DNA of 64,000 bases. Source: Atherix ibis. Its lineage: Eukaryota > Arthropoda > Insecta > Diptera > Athericidae. The translations under genes and the position numbers were made by a program. The stretch is from positions 60,711,920-60,775,919 of the forward strand of contig OY282606.1 of assembly GCA_958298945.1 (NCBI GenBank), in the 5' to 3' direction. How positions within the stretch are numbered: the first letter of the stretch is position 1; the number at the start of each line of letters is the position of its first letter. Below are positions 55,126-64,000 of this stretch, piece by piece. The notes below the pieces were generated by a model. It did no database searches, had not been told where the DNA came from, and saw only the letters and a program-made list of their open reading frames with translations.

Positions 55126-55450
55126 ATCACATTTTCTCATTTCATCAATTTTGCATTTTTGGAATGGATCAATTGTTTTGATGTAATCTGATAACTTGCA
55201 ATTTATATTTCTATATGCTCTTCAACTTTGTAATTATGTTTTAATAAATAAAATGAAAATATAATAAATAAATAAATAATATTTTAAAATAGATTACTGT
55301 GTTTTATTGCAAATTTCCAAAACTAATTCCATCAAACAACAAAACCCGCAATATTAAAAAATCTATTTGTTTACGCATAAATGACATCACATATGAAAAT
55401 GGTTTTAAACGAACCGCTTTAATCGCATACTGAAGTTTAAATTGGCCCCC

Positions 55451-55768
55451 ATGACCAAAGGAAAGCCAAATTCTAAACAGAAGCAGAAACATAACCTCAA
55501 AATAGTTAGCAATAATACTGAGTTTACTCACACAAAAACAATAAAAACTGAGTTTATTCACTCATAAACAATACTGACAAAAATATGACTCTTCAACATA
55601 ACCAACGAACCCGCAAAACTATCTATTTTCACTTTAGCAACTAGAATCCACCTAATGTAAATTGTATGCGTAACTCCCAGTTCAATGTGCTCGTTTGTTC
55701 GAGGTAGAGTAGATGATGACAGCTAGAACTACCGACTAGTAGCAAAATTGGTCCAAAGGAAAACGCCT
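55451..55768. mobile_element. Harbinger-type MITE (copy D4), one end truncated
   Basis: It is in reverse orientation to D1, to which it is most similar; the right end is AAATTGGTCCAAAGGAAAACGCCT-like (closing at 55768). The left end starts within the family's internal sequence (ATGACCAAAGGAAAGCC), lacking about 45 bp, and joins directly to the broken right side of P5. Confidence 0.75.
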
Positions 55769-55961
55769 CGTATTCCTATATCTCTTCCTGTCAAATAACA
55801 AGCCTGTCACGCATACCATAATACTAAAATGTATGGCAGTACCATACTTGAATACACTGCAATATTAAAACGACATCTATTTGGGGTTAAATTGTCGGAA
55901 TTTTTTGCGTTCTTATAAAACAGTGCAATTTTAAAACTTCGACAGTATAACTGAATGTAAT

Positions 55962-56330
55962 AGGCGAATTCGATTGCACTAATTTTGCTACTGCTACTGT
56001 TGTGTAGCTGTCATCATCTACAGAACCTCTAACAAAACAGTAGGATTGTAGCAGTAGTGTCACTTCTCCCCTTAGGGTAAGGGGATTGTAGTTTCCGGAC
56101 TAACTATAGATGGCTTAGCGGGTTCGTTGGTTATGTTGAAGCGTCATATTTTGTTTTTATTGTTTATGTGTGCGTAAGCTCAGTTTTTATTGTTTATGTG
56201 TGAATAAAATCAGTATTGTTGGTGACTAATGTGAGGTTGTATTTTACTGCTGTCAGTGATATGTTCATTTTATTGAGAGTTTACTGGTAAGTACTGCGCT
56301 GTAGCAAAATTATACCAATAGAATTCGCCT
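55962..56330. mobile_element. Harbinger-type MITE (copy D5)
   Basis: Ends AGGCGAATTCGATTGCACTA and, at right, ATAGAATTCGCCT. AAT flanks both sides (55959-55961, 56331-56333). The interior is partly rearranged relative to other copies. Confidence 0.8.
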
Positions 56331-56389
56331 AATGTTTATTTGTACTCGGATATGTGTTTTTACTATCATACTCTATACTCTTACTCTTA

Positions 56390-56716
56390 AGCTGTATTCC
56401 ATTGGACCCATTTTGCTACTACACTAGTTGTGTATCTGTCATCATCTACTTTACCTCGAACAGAGCAGTAATTTTCATTTGGAGTTACGCATACAATGTA
56501 CAGTAGGTGAATTGTAGTTGCTACAGTGAAAATAGATAGATTTGCGGATTCGTTGGTTATGTTGAAATGTCATATTTTTGTTTTTATTGTTTATGTGTGA
56601 ATAAACTCAGTATTGTTGGTGACTATTGTATGATTGTGTTTTACTGCTGTAATGATATGTTCATTTTATTGAGAGTCTACAGCGCTGTAGCAAATTTGGT
56701 CCAATGGAATAGAGCT
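56390..56716. mobile_element. Harbinger-type MITE (copy D6)
   Basis: Ends AGCTGTATTCCATTGGACCC and GGTCCAATGGAATAGAGCT; flanks TTA and TTG. It is the same length as, and nearly identical to, D7, 76 bp away. Confidence 0.85.
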
Positions 56717-56792
56717 TTGATTTTTTTTATCGCCGATTAGACCTTATTTTAATTTTGCTATTGCAGTTTTCAGTTTGTTTTGTAGTGACATT

Positions 56793-57119
56793 AGCTGTAT
56801 TCCATTGGACCAATTTTGCTACTACACTAGTTGTGTATCTGTCATCATCTACTTTACCTCGAACAGAGCAGTAATTTTCATTTGGAGTTACGCATACAAT
56901 GTACAGTAGGTGAATTGTAGTTGCTACAGTGAAAATAGATAGATTTGCGGATTCGTTGGTTATGTTGAAATGTCATATTTTTGTTTTTATTGTTTATGTG
57001 TGAATAAACTCAGTATTGTCGGTGACTATTGTGAGATTGTATTTTACTACTGTAGTGATATGTTCATTTTATTAAGAGTCTACAGCGCTGTAGCAAAATT
57101 GGTCCAATGGAATACAGCT
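56793..57119. mobile_element. Harbinger-type MITE (copy D7)
   Basis: Ends AGCTGTATTCCATTGGACCA and TTGGTCCAATGGAATACAGCT-type (last base 57119). A perfect ATT duplication flanks it (56790-56792, 57120-57122). The terminal repeats are essentially perfect. Confidence 0.9.
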
Positions 57120-60100
57120 ATTGTTGTTTGAAAGTTTAAATAAAAATAGAAAATAGGTTATTTGTAGTTTTATTGAAAAATTTAATAAAATATTATTTGT
57201 ATTTAATTGGTTGATGAAGTCGAAATTCGTCTATTTTTGATCCGAATTTGCAGTTTGCAGTTGCGTCGGAATTGTGTTTGACCTTTCTGTAATTGTTTTC
57301 ACGTTTAGAGAGGAGGCTGCTTTGGAAACTATCGAGTTCGTTTATTTATATTAAATTAAGTGTATTTGCTGCTTTATTAATGTAGCTTATATTTTGAACG
57401 TTAAAGTTAAAATTTGTTTAATTTCATATAATTGGAACTGTTTTTTGTATGAAATATATAGCGGGAGGATTAAATTATTTCAATATAAAAACAGGTGCAA
57501 AAATTTTGTGCTGTATAGACATATATGTATATCCGGAAATTTTTATTTCGTAGAAAAATGTTCGTTGCAGTTAACATGTTTCTGTATAAAATATTTAACA
57601 ATGTTGTATTTGCATAATATGTGGGTGGATTGTGTTGGTGGTCTTAAAATTTTTAAAATTATAATATGTGATTACTGAATTACTATATTCAAATTTTGTG
57701 TAACATGTAAATTGTGTGAGTAGCTTTTTAAATTGGGCGGTTCTCTGAGTCAATATCTAAATATAGACTGACAAAATTCGAATTCTGTTTAATAAATCAT
57801 TTCTAAACATTTGCACGGAACACAGTTTATTTGATTAAATCAAATTTTCGATATTACGCGTGGAAACTTTTCAAATAGTAAATTTATTTGTGTGTTCGCC
57901 TTTAGGTTAAGTATTGTGAACAAAACAGATTATATAAAGCATTAACATATGGTACCATTATTATAAAAAGAAATGTTTATAATCGAGTAGAAAAATAATA
58001 GAACTATATTCTAAGTGGAGTTGGTGAAATTAAGAACTAACATTAAAGTGTTGGCATAAAAATATATATTATAAAAAGAGTAATATAATAGTTAATAAGA
58101 ATTCAGAAATGCATACACCAAGTTAATAAGAGATGGGAAGCAGTGCTAAAAATAATTTAAAAATTATGTGATGTCAGAGCGGAAAATAAAAATATATGGG
58201 CAGAAAGCATGCCCTGATTGAATAAGTCGCGTTGTCTGCGAATAATATGCTTATTGAATATATTATAGATTGCCGTGAAAAAAAATGTATTTTTTAATAC
58301 ACAACATTTTGGTTTTAAATGTTTCTAGGATAAAATAATTAAAGTTCTATGTAATAAAAGCCAAACGGTCAGATTAGGTGTGCATAATCTTGTGTGCAGC
58401 GAGGTTACAGAATAGTTCCATACCTTAAGTTTGCAACACACTTCCGAAGGCAACTGAGAACTGCTCGTAGTTCGCGCAAAGTTGTATAATTTCGCCTGAA
58501 TCAATAAATTAAATATAATTACAATAAAATTTAATATCTTAACTGCAAATAATGTATTTACTAAACTTATTTCTGTTTCCATTTCAACTATTAAACAGCA
58601 ATCCTGCCATATAATGAAATTTATTACAACTTCAAAATAAAACAGTCGGTAGTTCGCGTCTTCATCGGATTTATGTTCTCTCTTATTAGTGTGAAGGTTT
58701 TAAAATTTTAGAACCGGTAGCTGCGTGAGTTTAAGTTTTCGTTGACATTTGTTGTTGCTATTAATCAAAATTGGTGCGCCGAACGCAACCTTGAATGACG
58801 AATAGTAACTTCAACGGGAAATATTAAAATCACCAGTTTTCTTATATTAACTGAAAAACGATTATTTGTACATTAACGATACAGTGAAAATCAAACATTT
58901 CTAGTTCAATTCCAAACACACGTGCATATACGCAAAACTGATTTAACGTCACTGTATTCTTGGAAATTTTAAAAATCTAATTGATTCACAATTTATAAAT
59001 TTAAAAAATTATTGAATATATAAAAAATATACAACTTGAACACTTGAAAAGACAACTTGAACACTTAAAATGACGTTAATAACACATAAAATGACGTTAA
59101 TAATATCCAACAGAAAAAAGTTTATAACACTTTCCAGTTAGATCAAACGAAAAAAAAGTTAAAGGAACAATTCTATATAGATTTTTTTGAACCGTTCATT
59201 AAGTAATAGAAATCTGGTGTGCAACTTCTTCGAGTATAGAGACATAAAGAGAGGAGAAGCTTTTCAGGAAACGACATTTTTCTCACACTATCATAGGATT
59301 ATTAACTGATTATGTTAGATTACACATATCCTAATATAATTTCAATAAAATAAGGCAACTTCAATTTTGGACTTGTCAAAAAGAGCTGTATTACTGCAAT
59401 AAATTTAAAATGAAGTTGTAGAGAAATAATTCAATTAAGTGTTTTTAAAAAAATGCATATGTGATAAGAAAATAAATTTTTAATATATTTCAAACATGTC
59501 TCTTGCAATATTTTATTGAAAATAAAGTTGTCTAAAATATATTTTGCTCTGAGCATTGAAAAATTTACTTAGTCAAATCCGTATACAAACCACTCCTCAG
59601 CAACACTGCCTCATTGCATCAATCTTTTCAGGTGTGCATTGGTTTAATTGTCGCCTAGTGTTCGCTTTATCTCCTAGTGTATGCATATTTCAAAATTATT
59701 GATTACACGATGATTGTTTGACTTGCTTAGCATATGATTAACATAAAAAAAGTTACGTAATTTTCTCTACGCGCATTCACAACTGAACAATTGTTTAAAT
59801 AATTCAACACGTGGCGGCGTTAGATGCTCCATAATAAATTTCTATCGACTACTACGACTGTCAAATGCCAACAGACAAATGTTATCTAAACCAAAATGGC
59901 GGGCAAACAAAATCGACCTGGAACATAAAAAGTACCCTGTAGAAAAGGAAAAATACATGTTTGTTGTAGATTGTTAGAGTGTACTGTGTATATTCCAGGA
60001 TACAATTCCGGCGGGAAACCAGGACTGGAAGATGGGCAACTTATATGGCAGAACGATCTCTTTCAACGTTAAATGGCTGAAAGTGGCGTGAATGCTAGAA

Positions 60101-60530
60101 TAGAATTTTATAAAATTATGTGCTAAAGAAATATCATATTATTATTAGGATAAATAGGAAGCAAATCAAATAATATTATATATCTTTTTTATTACGATTC
60201 CAAGAATTACTTAACAAATGACTATTGTTTTGAACAAACGTAAATGGATGATGTTACATATATGTATGGGGGCTACTCTTCTGAGATAAGCTATCTAACT
60301 AGCGACCAGGGTTTCAACTAAAATAAAAATTAAATGTGGCAGAGCAAAATTTACTAATTTATTTTGAGGTATAATCAATGCAATTGTGTTCTGAAAATAA
60401 CATCATTCGAACATCCACCTCTGCTCCGCTTACAGAAGCGAATACGATGGTGTCAATATTGGGCCACCATGTTCAATATATTCGGCATTATTTTACGTAC
60501 TTGGCGTTCAACATGCAATTTTAGTACATA
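57120..60530. other. AT-rich stretch without recognised genes
   Basis: ORFs at 57394-57678 and 58325-58582 (minus) show no motif; AT content is high. Two short units (TTGAACACTT..AAAA and AATGACGTTAATAA) repeat around 59034-59105. No RNA gene or transposon end could be supported. Confidence 0.4.
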
Positions 60531-60536
60531 AATTGT

Positions 60537-61120
60537 TGCTGCCAAGACGAACATCGCAGTGGTTCTCCTAATTATGTGACCACGCCAGAAATGGCGAAGA
60601 AAATAAACAAAATGTTATTGGATAACCGTCGGTTGAAAGTGCGCGTGCTAGTAGATATGCTAGGCATTTCATTATGTACTGTACATCGCATATTGACTGA
60701 AAATTCGGGTGCTGCTTCTACTCATAGCGGCGAAACAATGTTTCAATCAAATGTTTGGCGATGTTTCATAGGGAGTATTATGTGCAGCGTTTAAGTAATG
60801 CAATTAAGAAACAAACGGCCGCACTTGGCGAAAAAAGGGTTCTTTTATCAAAACAATGCACCAGTTCAGAATCCGTTATCGCGATGACCCAAATCAATGA
60901 ATTATAGTTTCAATTACTTCTCACGCACTCTATTCGCTAGATTTAGAACTCTCAGACTATTTTCTCTTTCCAAACTTAAAAAAATGGGTCCATGGCAGTC
61001 TGCGGTTAATGGCTACTTTGAGGAGTTCGACGGTGTTTCCTATAAACAGGGTATCGAAGCTTTTCAACATCGCTGGGAAAAGTGTATCGAGCTAAAAACA
61101 GACTACTTTGATAAATAAAG
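60537..61120 (+). pseudogene. mariner remnant with internal deletion
   Basis: The plus strand reads QDEHRSG-type sequence, then TTPEMAKKINKMLLDNRRLK and VDMLGISLCTVHRILTE (second HTH). After a deletion come YYVQRLSNAIKKQTAAL, VIAMTQINEL and, in another frame, YSLDLELSDYFLFPNLKKW, ending with a further shift to the C-terminal FDGVSYKQGIEAF and DYFDK. The first catalytic segment is gone. It resembles the mariner at 7472-8718 in type. Confidence 0.75.
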
Positions 61121-62119
61121 ATATGTTTTTTTGTTTTCTTGTAATTTTTATGCAAATAAAAAAAATCCGAATAAAGAAGATATGTTTGTAATGAGGAAGG
61201 TTCCTCATTTGACAAAATTTGTTTTTTTTGGGAAGAAGTTTTTCCAAAAATCTAGTCAAATGCTTATCTTCCTAATCTGTTTTATCAATTTTATCATTGT
61301 CGGAATGTTCGCCGCAGATATTAAACTTTAAAATTTGCTAGTACGCCTTAATCTATTGGTTGGATTAACGAAGTTGTATTTGGCAGCAGGAAAACCACTT
61401 CTACAGGAATGCATGTTGTTAAGTTGAACAATTGCGTTAGATGGCTTGGAGCATTATCAATTAGTAATCCAACATTTTTTATTGGACTCCCAAATTACTG
61501 GTTAAGATGATTTGAAAATTCCCTTCCTTGCTCTTTGAGTTTTGATATTATAAGCAAGCAGTGGTTTTAATTTAAATTCACTGTTATCCTTACCACCCAG
61601 TAAAAATGTTAACTAATCGTTTAACATAGTCACTATGCAGTAAGACCTCGCTTAACGGAGCGTTTAAGTTAATATAATGAATATTTTTTTAAAAATAATT
61701 ATATGCTATTGAGTTTTCATAAGTGCAAACTATTAACGGCAATGTATTTTATAACACCACAATGTTGCTATATATTCTGATTTTTAATTTACAGTAATAT
61801 CGAATTTATGTTAAATTAATTTGGAATCCATTTCGAATTCATTTTGAACTTTGCAGATAAATTCTATTAAAATGTGTATGTTATATGAATTGAAGTAGAG
61901 TAAGTTATCATTAAGAATTCATTTCTCTTAAACTATCCTTCAAAAATATAAAATTTTACTGACAGCTGCAAAAGCAATCACCATAGTGGATTGGATTATT
62001 GACACAAAGAAAAACAGCTTCTAGAAATGGTGGTCTAGTATGTGCATGAATAAAATAGAAAAGTGAAACTAAAACTTATCTGAAAAAAGCCAATTTTATT
62101 AAACCGAAACAATGGTAAT
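61121..62119. other. AT-rich stretch without recognised genes
   Basis: Nothing coding was identified. TGCAGTAAGACCTCGCTTAA at 61636-61655 recalls a pogo/Tigger-type end, but no partner was found. Confidence 0.4.
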
Positions 62120-62420
62120 TATAGCTGTATTCGTTTGGACCAATTTTGCTACAGCGCTGTAGTTCGCAGTAGACTCTCAATAAAATGAACATATCACTTA
62201 CAGCAGTAAAATACAGTCTCACAATAGTCACCAACAATACTGAGTTTATTCACACATAAACAATACAAACTGAGTTTACGCACATAAACAATAAAAACAA
62301 AAATATGACATTTCAACATAACCAACGAACCCGCAAATCTATCTATTAGCAACTACAATCCACCTACCGTACATTGTATGCGTAACTCCAGCTGAAAATT
62401 ACTGCTCTGTTCGAGGTAAA

Positions 62421-63328
62421 AGGCGTTTTTCTTTGGACCAATTTTGCTAGTCCGGAGTAGATGAGCAAAGGAAATGCATCTGGCACACCTTTCATAGCTG
62501 CGAATTCAATCTGGTTATTTTGCATTTCGGATGCTGTTGGCTACCCCATGTACTTGGGACTCACTTCGACAAGCCATTTCACGACGCGGTATAAAAATCG
62601 ATGGACAGAGCTTTCTGTTACATTAAATCTGTTCCAATTTGTCGGTACGTTTCAGTATTTGCCAGAAACCACGACGTGATGTATATTTCAACAGCAGCAC
62701 GTCCTCCACGCCTTGGACGGTGTAAACACATACTGTATTCAGCTAAAAGAGTGCGATATTTACAACACTTATTCAATGAATTAGTGTTTATAATGAAAAC
62801 TACATACCCATAATCCTTTCGGCGACAACTCTGTTTAATCTGAAGTGTTTTTTGAATACCGAATCCGTGTAATTTTCAATTACATCCACATAATTTTCAA
62901 CTCTACCTTTTTTAATACCTAGAGGCACATCATCATCAGAAACTGATGTCTCGCTTGACTCTGAAGAATCCAATAAAATTAAATCTGCTCTACCTTCCAG
63001 CACGTGGAACAAGTCCATAGCAACCTATAAAGTAGTCAGTTTATAAATTTGCAATTATTTTTTATGTAAAAACTCACTCGATTAATATTTGACTCCATTT
63101 CTCTTCGCTTTTTCTGCACGAATAAAGTAAACATAACAAAAATATGACATTTCAACATAACCAACAAACCCGCAAAAATCGGGTTTTTTCACTTTAGCAA
63201 CTAGAATCCACCTAACGTAAATTGTATGCGTAACTCACCGTTCGAAGTGGTCGTTCATTCGAGGTGGACTAGATGATGACAGCTACAACTACTCCGGACT
63301 AGCAAAATTGGTCCAAAGGAAAACGCCT
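62421..63328 (-). mobile_element. Harbinger element with transposase exons (copy D9)
   Basis: Ends AGGCGTTTTTCTTTGGACCA and TTGGTCCAAAGGAAAACGCC-type, with AAA on both sides (62418-62420, 63329-63331). It shares ends and about 200 bp of subterminal sequence with the MITEs D1-D8, but also carries the 5' part of a Harbinger transposase gene on the minus strand, truncated before its end. It links the MITE family to PIF/Harbinger. Confidence 0.85.
62461..63134 (-). pseudogene. Harbinger transposase, 5' three exons, truncated
   Basis: Exon 1 63134-63078 (MFTLFVQKKRREMESNINR), donor GTGAGT; 53-bp intron; exon 2 63024-62808 (VAMDLFHVLEGRADLILLD, then an acidic SESSET stretch and FKKHFRLNRVVAERIM); 65-bp intron GTATGT...TTTTAG; exon 3 from 62742 (PRRGGRAAVEIYITSWFLAN, TETYRQIG, then after a frameshift near 62627 SSVHRFLYRVVKWLVEVSPK). 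FKKHFR, WFLANTETYRQI and SSVHR are Harbinger nuclease hallmarks. One Trp codon is a stop, and the frame is cut at about 62461, before the first catalytic Asp is reached. Confidence 0.75.
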
Positions 63329-63394
63329 AAACTAGATGATGACAGATACACAACTAGTGCAGTAGCAAAATTAATCCAAACGAATTCAGCTTAT

Positions 63395-64000
63395 ATAAGA
63401 TTAGGAAGTTGGCATAATTCAGTAGTAATTCGAAGTCAATTTACAGTAATTCGAAATTGTTTATATATTTAGCAGAATTTAATGCAGATTACATTAAATT
63501 ACTTTGAAACTCATTTTGCTTTAATGACAATATATCAAATTACTTAAACATGTTAACTTTACCTAATAACCATCTTCATTGGAATTGGGGGAGTGGCCGA
63601 TTCATACACATATACACGCAACTGAAGCGAGCACGAAAATTGTGTGATTAACTAAAAGCTTAAGGTACTAACGTTAGCATAACTAAATGTGTTAATTGAA
63701 AAACATAATATTTAGTAAAATTTGTCTATATATTGCATAAATTATATTATCTTTAATGACTTGTAGTTGTAAGAACTCTATAGTAGTATTTAATCTTTAA
63801 GAAAAGAAAATAAATAAAGCTCAATTAATAAAAGAGGGTGTATTCGGAATTGTGATAAATTTTTATACATCTGATCAACAATTTTTGCTATGATTTCTGT
63901 TTTATACCATTTTGGGACTTGTTCATAAAATTCATCGTATTTTATTATGATGATAAAATAAGTGTATTTCTTAAAAAGGAAAAGGGAACAAGTTGATAGA
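63395..64000. other. AT-rich right edge, no gene recognised
   Basis: No coding frame, repeat end or RNA gene could be supported. Confidence 0.4.

Larger units (their letters stand above)
50878..55450 (+). mobile_element. P-like (THAP) DNA transposon (copy P5), right end lost
   Basis: It begins CTTAGATTAAAGAATACCTG inside the right terminal repeat of P4. The exon ends at 51497 with GTAAGT. Copy P6 interrupts it at 51588-54342, after which its sequence resumes (ACAAATATGATGTTGACAG). A Harbinger MITE (54809-55125) interrupts it again. It ends abruptly at AATTGGCCCCC (55450), where another Harbinger MITE begins. Confidence 0.82.
62123..63391. mobile_element. Harbinger-type element (copy D8) containing copy D9
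   Basis: Ends AGCTGTATTCGTTTGGACCA and TTAATCCAAACGAATTCAGCT-type (last base 63391). TAT flanks both sides (62120-62122, 63392-63394). Its sequence breaks off at CGAGGTAAA (62420) and resumes at CTAGATGATGACAG (63332) around the nested copy D9. Confidence 0.85.

Noticed and set aside
61636..61680. A pogo/Tigger-type terminal repeat (CAGTAAGACCTCGCTTAA)
   Set aside because: Only one end resembles such elements; no inverted partner or TA-bounded unit was found.
1..64000. CRISPR arrays, operons, riboswitches, bacterial promoters
   Set aside because: The window is eukaryotic; repeats are dispersed transposons and hairpins, not spaced direct-repeat arrays.

Overview
This window looks like genomic DNA of an insect, most likely a higher fly: AT-rich, intron-containing, and dominated by I-type LINEs, BEL/Pao, Gypsy and Copia remnants, mariners, Harbinger MITEs and a P-like DNA transposon family. 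No bacterial features, CRISPR array or rRNA are visible.

One host gene can be assembled by hand on the minus strand: four exons (42673-42539, 28044-27978, 24558-24505, 20256-19820) with canonical GT-AG borders and compatible phases. They encode an N-terminal PDZ domain and a Ser/Thr-rich tail resembling Drosophila Slo-interacting protein 1 (slip1). Its first intron is about 14.5 kb and holds a Copia remnant split by a full-length LINE, a DD41D mariner, other mariner debris and a P-like element. Everything above 42.7 kb is upstream of its start codon.

Layout: 0.2-5.1 kb, I-clade LINE in a tRNA-like sequence beside a Gypsy remnant; 5.1-8.7 kb, Gypsy, LINE and mariner pieces; 8.8-15.85 kb, a decayed BEL/Pao element with both LTRs, invaded by a Harbinger MITE and a P-like element; 16.4-17.8 kb, LINE and Gypsy debris; 19.6-42.7 kb, the PDZ gene; 43.7-55.4 kb, a cluster of P-like elements nested up to four deep with an intact mariner at the core; 55.4-57.1 kb, a run of Harbinger MITEs; 60.5-61.1 kb, a mariner remnant; 62.1-63.4 kb, a Harbinger MITE containing a larger copy that still carries transposase exons.

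Two points stand out. First, a six-copy family with terminal repeats starting CTTAGATTAAAG and 8-bp target duplications keeps, at the same internal place, a short exon ending in a GTAAGT donor; in one copy it splices in frame to a second exon, giving the start of a THAP domain. That points to the P-element superfamily. Second, many perfect or near-perfect inverted duplications with short loops are scattered through old elements. One lies in only one LTR of the Pao pair, and so arose after insertion, as expected from template-switch mutation. All calls come from reading the sequence; no searches were run.
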